Origin: Isoetes taiwanensis
Lineage: Eukaryota > Streptophyta > Lycopodiopsida > Isoetales > Isoetaceae
DNA length: 64,000 nucleotides
Direction: 5' to 3'
NCBI GenBank assembly: GCA_021234155.1
Contig: JAJEKV010000023.1
Location: forward strand, 3,334,801 to 3,398,800
In this document: one piece after another, positions 57,840 through 64,000 of the stretch
How the letters are laid out: each line of letters begins with the position of its first letter
Position numbering within the stretch: position 1 is the first letter of the stretch
Program-made: the position numbers and the translations under genes
Notes under the pieces: model-generated
What the model was told of the DNA's origin: nothing
What the model saw: the letters and a program-made list of their open reading frames with translations, nothing else
Database searches by the model: none

Positions 57840-58425
57840 AGGCTATCCTTGAGGTGGCGAGAGAGGTTTGATAAGCTCTAGAATCTGCACAACCGCCATA
57901 GATGGCCTATTTGAAGGGATGCGAGATGTGCAAATAAGTCCTAGTTTTATAACAGGGAAGAACTTCATCTTCACGGATAACTTGGTAGATTTGTTGTCAA
58001 TGCAGTCGGGGCTTTCCTTCATCAAGCAATGACGACATAATCCTGAGAGGATAACCACATCATCTTCCATGTACTCCAGCAGCCCTTCACGTGATAAGTT
58101 CCAAGAGAATCACCCCAAATCCATACACATCACATTTCTGTTGATTCTTAAACTTCGACATGCAAACTTCGGTTGCCATATATCCTAGAGCTTTGGAATT
58201 CTTGCATGACATATCATCCAAGCATGGGAGGAATTGGCTAGACCATAATCAGAAATGAGGGCATTATGGTTATTATCTAGCAAAATATTACTAGATTTTA
58301 AATCATAATGTATAACTTGAGGTTGGCATCCATGATGAAGATAATGAAGGCCAAGTCTTTGTACCCGAATTATCTTAAATCTTTCTTGCCAAGTAAGTAG
58401 AGGTTCTTCTAGATTCCTTTAAACT
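57840..58425 (-). pseudogene. LRR receptor-like kinase (IRK/PXC2-type), kinase C-lobe
   Basis: Minus-strand reading: LLTWQERFKI, GLHYLHHGCQPQ, catalytic loop VIHYDLKSSNILLDNN (HYD, a non-RD loop), SDYGLA in place of DFG, then after a shift SKALGYMATEVCMSKFKN (ATE for the usual APE), KCDVYGFGVILLELIT, EYMEDDVVILSGL and IKLGLICTSRIPSNRPSM, ending in ELIKPLSPPQG. HY(N/D)xKSSN, DYGLA and EYMEDDVV are diagnostic of the IRK/PXC2 group of LRR kinases, in which weak or absent kinase activity is common. The N-lobe, transmembrane segment and LRRs are not adjacent, and a stop follows ELIT. I call it a pseudogene; the rest of the gene could lie outside recognisable range. Confidence 0.8.
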
Positions 58426-59949
58426 TTATGAGATTTCCTTACATTTTGTTGGGTTCAGTAGCTTCTCACAGGGATTACCAATGCGTTCTTTGCAAAGGGG
58501 TAGGCCAAAGAGGTGAATGGCGAAGTTTTTGCCATGGGCGTTTGGGTAACAAGGATATTTTCACTAATTGTGTAGAAGGAGGGATAAGATTATGTTGTAA
58601 AATATTAGCGTGGAAGGCGGTTGAATAAATAATAATATAAGGGGTTATTTGTAATTATTCCATGTAGGTATGTTGGTGATGCTTCATGTGTTGCTTTGTG
58701 GGGGTGGTTGGTTGGGTCTAGAGCAATAGAATGCGTGAGAAGCTAAATAATATATGCAAGGCATGTGTACAACTCATTGTTTACGTTTAGCCCCATTGTT
58801 AATCTTTTAGCAATTAGCGGATGAATGAGGAATTAGGGTACATTATTTATTGACAAATTATGGAAATGCAATGATTTAAAAAGTTTCAAAAGGGCAATGA
58901 ATATAGAACAAAGGTTGTTAAGGCTAGGGTTGATATATGTTAATCAAACGTAAAGGGCAATATGTTGTTGAAGCCAAAATGAAGTATGATAGGCTTTTGG
59001 AGGAGTCATTATGGTATGGGCGTCTTGACTTTTTATTTTCACCAAGTGCGTATGAAGATCAATAATACATATTTTGTGCACTAAGACTTATAAAGATTGC
59101 ACCATATTATTCTTGTCATGTAGATCTAAATTATGGCCCAAATGTTGGGACTAAATCATTCCTAGGGGCCACATGCAAAATTCTAGCTTCAACTTTGACC
59201 AGACCAAGCAAAGGGAGGGAGATCGTATTAAAATTTGGGGTTCCGCGATGCCAAAATAATTGCAAAACTGGATCATGTTCATATAAATAACAAAACGCCT
59301 TATCAAAGTGACCTTTGTCACAAAACAATCGATTGGAACTTTCAAGTAAATTGTCACTCTTAAATAGTAAAGGGCGGTTTAAGCGTGGCGATCTTTTCAT
59401 CCTTGGATCACATTATTATGCATCTTATAACAAATAATGTCTTACTCCCCATCACACAAAGAAAACCATTACTATTAAGACCTTAAACATAAGAGACCTT
59501 AAGGATGGTTTGACATGTTTTACCAAATTTAACACCTTAAAAGTCCCAATAGCATTCAACAAACGTGGAAAGTCTTATGAGCAATCACTCCCTTTGCCTT
59601 TTTAACTTCATGGCCAGGTCCCTTGACTCTTCTTTGGTGCCAACATCTTAGCATCCATCTTCATCCACGAGAACACCTTTGCCAAGCGAAATAATTTGTC
59701 GAATTCAATCTAAACAAAAGCAGTTTTTCGTCCACGGTGTTTAAATGGGGTAGAAAAATTTGTTTCTAGCTTTTCCTCGTCATCTTCGATTATCACCTTT
59801 CATGTCCTTACGCAAAGGCTTCAAAATCTTCCTTTCATTTCGGGGCCCTTTTCTTTAGAAGCTTCCGTTTACCTATATCATAAAATATAAACAACTTTTA
59901 ACAACTTGTATTAGCTATAACCCCTTTTTTTTTTTCATTTGTTCTATAA
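58426..59949. other. no supported gene
   Basis: A minus-strand frame at 59131-59400 (ending LVKVEARILHVAPRNDLV) may be another exon of the unidentified gene at 59950-60960, but I cannot support it. Confidence 0.35.
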
Positions 59950-60960
59950 AAACTAACATAAGATATGTACAACTAAGACATCTTCAAATATAAACACACT
60001 TTGCCATCCGGACCTTTGGTGAATGCATTGCGAGCATGAAATAGCGATCCTTGATTAAGTTTGATCACCTTGATTCTCAAGCTTTTTGCAAATAAGCGGT
60101 CCAAACATACTTGCAAATTAGATCCGGCTGACCACACATGAGTCGAATCTTTATGGATTACGACAAACAAATATTTAAGCGATCTAGCAAATTGGACCCA
60201 TTGGCTCAGGGAAAATAAGTAGGGGCTAGCTAAGGAATCCACGATTTTTTCGAGCATGGTCACCATAGAGAAAAGGCCCAAGATTAATATTCACAAAGCA
60301 GTCCGTCCATGGATGAAAATCTACCAAATTCCTCATTAAGTCACACAGTAAAGATTAAGAACATGCATGGCTTAGCAGAGATGAAATAACACCATGCTAG
60401 ATCATCGAGTAGAATAGAGAAGATTGGAGAAAAGACATGGCAATCAATGTCATAACATATAGAAGACTATTAAGAGCTTTTCTTGGCATAGACTTTATAA
60501 TGCGGTGCAAATATCATAATAACATGCATCTCATTTATATAAACATCAATAAAGGGACATGTGAAATTAAAACATGGGAATTATCTTACCCAGAGGAATT
60601 CTTGACCTTTTGCTCAATCCCGTCCCATATTTGCGATGGTTGTGAATCGTTGATCACGTAATATTTTTACGGCCAACAACACGGCAGACTAAGAGGATGA
60701 TGCCACACCAAACTCTGGGCGTCGGCAACAACGATTAGCACACCAATGACACCTCTGCGAGACAAAATGTTGGGGCACGGCCGGGATATGGGGGCAAAGC
60801 CAGATAAAAGGATAAGCGATTATGCTGCTGCAAATGGGTCAAACTTTGAGCAGTTGCCCTTATTCAAAAGATGTTCCCTAGTTCGGATCGGCAAATGCTT
60901 TTTCATCAATAAGCAGCGTTTTTTTACTTCCACCGAGATCAACAAAAGAATGCAAAGCGG
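59950..60960 (-). CDS. exons of an unidentified multi-exon gene
   Basis: Three minus-strand readings look strongly protein-like: KRCLLMKKHLPIRTREHLLN, with SKFDPFAAA (60790-60960); VINDSQPSQIWDGIEQKVKN to a GTAAG donor (60590-60660); and a last exon (59973-60330) with VDFHPWTDCFVNINLGPF, YGDHARKNRG, then after a shift SLASPYLFSLSQWVQFARSL, FVVIHKDSTHVWSAGS, LRIKVIKLNQGSLFHARNAF, ending KVCLYLKMS-stop. Order and strand agree with one gene. I do not recognise the family and name no function. Single-base shifts again occur. Confidence 0.45.
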
Positions 60961-61699
60961 AGAAAAGAGATAAAAGAAACAAAATCTTAATGAACTTGTA
61001 GAATATATAACAACGTCACCGGGGAAAATACATGAACACCTTATGAAGATGTTGTGAAGATGGTTGGTACAAATATTTTCCGTTCACTTCCTCCTACGCC
61101 CATGGAAACTTCGGGCTCGGAAAGCTTGGACCCGAGGAAGAAGAGGCCGACCATGGAACACTGCATGGCCACATCTACAATTTGTATATTCTATGATATG
61201 TTATATCTCACGTCTGAGATGCAAAAGTAGCAAAAGAAGTATATTGACCATGACATAAAGATAAAATTACCTAAAAGTAACTTAACATCAATTAAAAGCA
61301 TCATAAAACCAAATGCATCAAGAACCTCACCTGAAAATGTGAAATTTGTTTTTAAGCATCGACTAATTTCTTGGGAAAAAGAGGAACCATGCATGAAACT
61401 CTCTTGGCCTCAATACTTCCTCTAGCTCACTCAAGAAAAGGACCTCCTTGACTATTGGTAGCAGGCGATTACCAAGAAGACCTCTTATCAGCGTCCATAT
61501 ACAAGCTTGAAGTCTTTCTCAACAAAGCGTATCACGTATGAAATTTGTTGATGGTAGATGGAAGCGCATTTAGGTTTATCTGAGGAAGGATGAGTGCCCT
61601 CACCAAAAGCAGGTTTGTGCTCCTCCTTTGAGTGGCAAAAGCAAAGCCTCAAATACTTCATAGAGTCCTTTCTTTTGGTCTCGTTGATTGCTTGAGTCG
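60961..61699. other. possible further upstream exons of the unidentified gene
   Basis: Minus-strand readings such as FMHGSSFSQEISRCLKTNF, ending at TTTTCAG/GTGAGG (about 61330-61400), could be exons; not assignable. Confidence 0.3.
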
Positions 61700-61783
61700 G
61701 GTTAAGCCTCATGGGGATCGCCATAGCCGGATGCTTGAGGTCGGGGTTAAGCCTCATGGGGATAAGCCATAGCCGGATGCTGC
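61700..61783 (+). repeat. 44-bp tandem duplication
   Basis: GGTTAAGCCTCATGGGGAT followed by CGCCATAGCCGGATGCT, repeated once with small differences. A third partial GCCATAGCCGG follows at 61795. Confidence 0.8.
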
Positions 61784-61989
61784 AATGCGTTTTGCCATAG
61801 CCGGGGCCTGCGAAGGAATGGGGTGGATGACCTAACACACACGGGCACCCGCCCGGTTTTTAGCGATCACCCGGTATATGCTAGGCATATCTTGGGCATA
61901 TACTGGATATGCCCCATACCCATATAAGCGAGGGTTTTTGCCCCTAGGGCAACCCAAAAATTCGGTTTACTAATTTCCCCATTATAATG

Positions 61990-63700
61990 AGATTGTGCTT
62001 ATATGCCCAACCGCGAAGATTAGGCGAGGGCAATTAAGGTCTTTTGGCTAATGCCTCAAAAGATTTAAGGTCTTGGAATTCCATGATAGCGACATATGCA
62101 TCTCATGCTAAAACAAGTTCTCCAAAAAAATCATTTGCAAGGGCTAAGTCGGATAAGCTAACATTCATAAGTCTATTAAATGCTTGTGTTGCCCAGGAAG
62201 AATTAGCTCAGGGAGTTAGAATGCACAAACTTATTATAGAGGCAAGATTTGATTTCAATGTGGTTGTGAGCATGACCTTGGTCAATCATGCAGGAAAACT
62301 TGGGCATATAAAAGATGCAAGGATTATATTTGATCAAATGTCTATGAAAAATGTAGTCTCATGGAATGCAATGATTGCCATTTATGTTCAGTGGGAGCAC
62401 AACAATGATGACATCCATCTGTTCAATAGAATCTAAAAATATAACTCCAGATGATGTTACATTTATCACCATAATATCAGCATTTGCTATACGGAGGCTA
62501 TTGCCAAAGGTAAGAGAATACATGCTCGGATTATGGGAATGAAGTGGATTCTTGTTAACAATTCCCTTATGAACATGTATAGAAAATGTGGTTACCTAGA
62601 TAATTGCGTGAAGATATTTGATAGAATGCCTTGGCGAGATGTTGTGTCATGGAATACCATGGCGGCAGCTTGTGCTCCACTTGGCAATGAAATGTTTTCA
62701 CTGTTTAAACAAATGCATGTTGAAGGCCTTAATGCTGATGAATATACATATGTCATCATCATTGATGCATGTCTTGAAACGGATCACTTCTTGCCCAAGG
62801 GAAGATTATGCATGCCCGAATTATAAGTTTGTGCCTAGGTTCAAATGTTATTATATGCAATGCCATATTGAATATATATGGAAGGTGTGGAACTTTAGTG
62901 GAAGCTAGCAGAATATTTTCCACAATGTATGCACAAGATGTAATCACGTAGACAACACTCATAACTACATATGCACAGTATGGACATTCTAAGAAGGCAC
63001 TAGAACTTTTTAGTCAAATGCAGTTTCATGGTTTGTTACCAAATGGAGTTACTTTTATTAGTGCCCTTGACGCCTGTTCAAGTGTTGCAGCTATAACCAT
63101 TAGCAAACTGCTGCATTCTCACCTTCTCTACAATGGTCTTACCTCAGATGCTACAATTTGTAATGCCATTGTGACTATTTATGGTAAATGTGGAGTCTTG
63201 GAGGCACGAAGGTTATTTGACATCACGCCTAAGCGAGAATGCGGTCTCGTGGACATCGATGATTACTAATTATGCTCTCCAAGGATATTGCAAAGGGTCC
63301 TTAAGCTCTTTAAATGCGACTCAATGGCTTAAGGCCACCAAGTATTACATTCCTCCGCGTTCTATCGCATGCGGTCATGCTAGTCGGTGGATGAAGGATG
63401 TCAATTCACGGCATTGATGTTTGGGTTTGATCTTTGCACCGGTTGAGGAACATTTTAGCTGCATAATTTGATATGCTTGAATGCATTGGATGATCAAGTG
63501 AAATTGCAGTTTGGCGTTTAACTTGCCATTTGACACCAACAAAAGTCTTATGCATGATCTTGCTTAGTGTCTACCAAATACATCTTGATTTAAAAGTGAG
63601 GCAAGAGTAACCCTTTAATTAATTATTGGAGTCTCTTTGTCTACAAAGAATCACTTCCCATATATCTTTGGGGGGACTAACCACTTAATTGGGATACCTT
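61990..63700 (+). pseudogene. PLS-class PPR protein with E domain, frameshifted
   Basis: Organellar RNA-binding repeat protein. Units can be followed across several frames: DLRSWNSMIATYASHA, DKLTFISLLNACVAQEELAQ, ARIIFDQMSMKNVVSWNAMI, NNSLMNMYRKCGYLDNCVKI, FDRMPWRDVVSWNTMAAAC, ADEYTYVIIIDACLE, ALELFSQMQFHGLLPNGVTF, LHSHLLYNGLTSDATICNAI and YGKCGVLEARRLFD. Then comes a degraded final unit and an E region (PVEEHFSCII, LPFDTNKSLM, SVYQIHLDLKVRQE, TKNHFPYIF). There are at least eight shifts or stops. No DYW domain is seen before the recognisable sequence ends. No start codon or transit peptide could be fixed; the first unit begins near 61990. Confidence 0.8.
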
Positions 63701-64000
63701 TGTTTGCCTACATGCCGTCTCCTTCATATCAAAGTTCCAAGGGTCCATAGTGGATGTTAATGTTTGTATCATTCTTTGGAAACATTACAAGCTGTGTATA
63801 CATAGTATAGTACTCACGGTGAATATTCAAGTACTATGTACTTTCTTGAATTATGTAATGGCTTTTTACCACTGTTTTTGATTCACACGACTACGTCATG
63901 AGATTAGAATCCGGTTGGGGGTATATTGGAATATTTCGGTGGCAAGATGTTCTAAATTCAAATGTCATTTTGTAACAAGAGGTCATTAATGCGGCTTTCT
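63701..64000. other. 3' flank of the PPR locus
   Basis: AT-rich sequence without recognised features. Confidence 0.4.

Noticed and set aside
53900-58425. One LRR receptor kinase gene spanning both fragments
   Set aside because: On the minus strand the kinase C-lobe lies upstream of the LRRs, the reverse of the protein order.

Overview
The window is nuclear DNA of a land plant. Conserved genes are split by long introns with GT/AG borders (ethanolamine kinase, an alpha/beta-hydrolase), and the gene content is plant-specific: a COI1-type jasmonate receptor, a CSLD cellulose-synthase-like protein, PLS-class PPR proteins with a DYW domain, and an IRK/PXC2-type receptor kinase. AT-rich intergenic DNA, many LINEs and the style of the PPR repeats suggest a non-angiosperm vascular plant (lycophyte, fern or gymnosperm). 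That lineage call is an inference.

Layout. 0.1-2.8 kb (+): all but the first exon of an ethanolamine kinase. 4.8-6.1 kb: a diverged direct duplication. 6.5-11.3 kb (-): an alpha/beta-hydrolase gene split by a 2-kb 5'-truncated LINE flanked by direct repeats of about 405 bp, which duplicate one exon. 13.2-14.0 kb: probable solo LTR. 14.35-21.0 kb: a stretch between two inverted 38-bp sequences that holds same-strand fragments of 6-phosphogluconolactonase, presenilin, PPR, COI1 and a second PPR. 21.6-24.0 kb (-): CSLD pseudogene, a 550-bp foldback, and LRR fragments. 25.3-31.0 kb: LINE 3' end, a 1.8-kb polypurine minisatellite with a clean small insertion in it, and a 3.2-kb LINE carrying a nested insertion. 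31.8-35.4 kb: AT-rich minisatellite, tandem duplication, a DUF829/TMEM53-like gene, and an unrecognised exon. 36.5-43.2 kb: a large composite palindrome built of 19-bp tandem arrays in both orientations around a folded-back unit with about 0.8-kb arms. 43.8-44.8 kb: second copy of the first LINE family. 46-48 kb: LTR with a primer-binding site and retroelement ORF1 remnants. 51.3-52.2 kb (-): PPR-DYW gene whose repeat region is missing. 54.0 and 57.8-58.4 kb (-): LRR and kinase fragments of receptor kinases. 59.9-60.9 kb (-): exons of a gene I cannot name. 62.0-63.7 kb (+): a PPR gene with frameshifts.

Almost every recognisable coding region is interrupted by single-base indels, often in short homopolymers. 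Several also carry substitution stops (CSLD, presenilin, the hydrolase, PPR fragments) and are true pseudogenes. Others (ethanolamine kinase, the COI1 exon, the DYW region) have only indels and could be functional genes in an unpolished long-read assembly. No complete intact protein-coding gene can be demonstrated here. Retroelement activity, gene-fragment capture and tandem amplification shaped most of the window.
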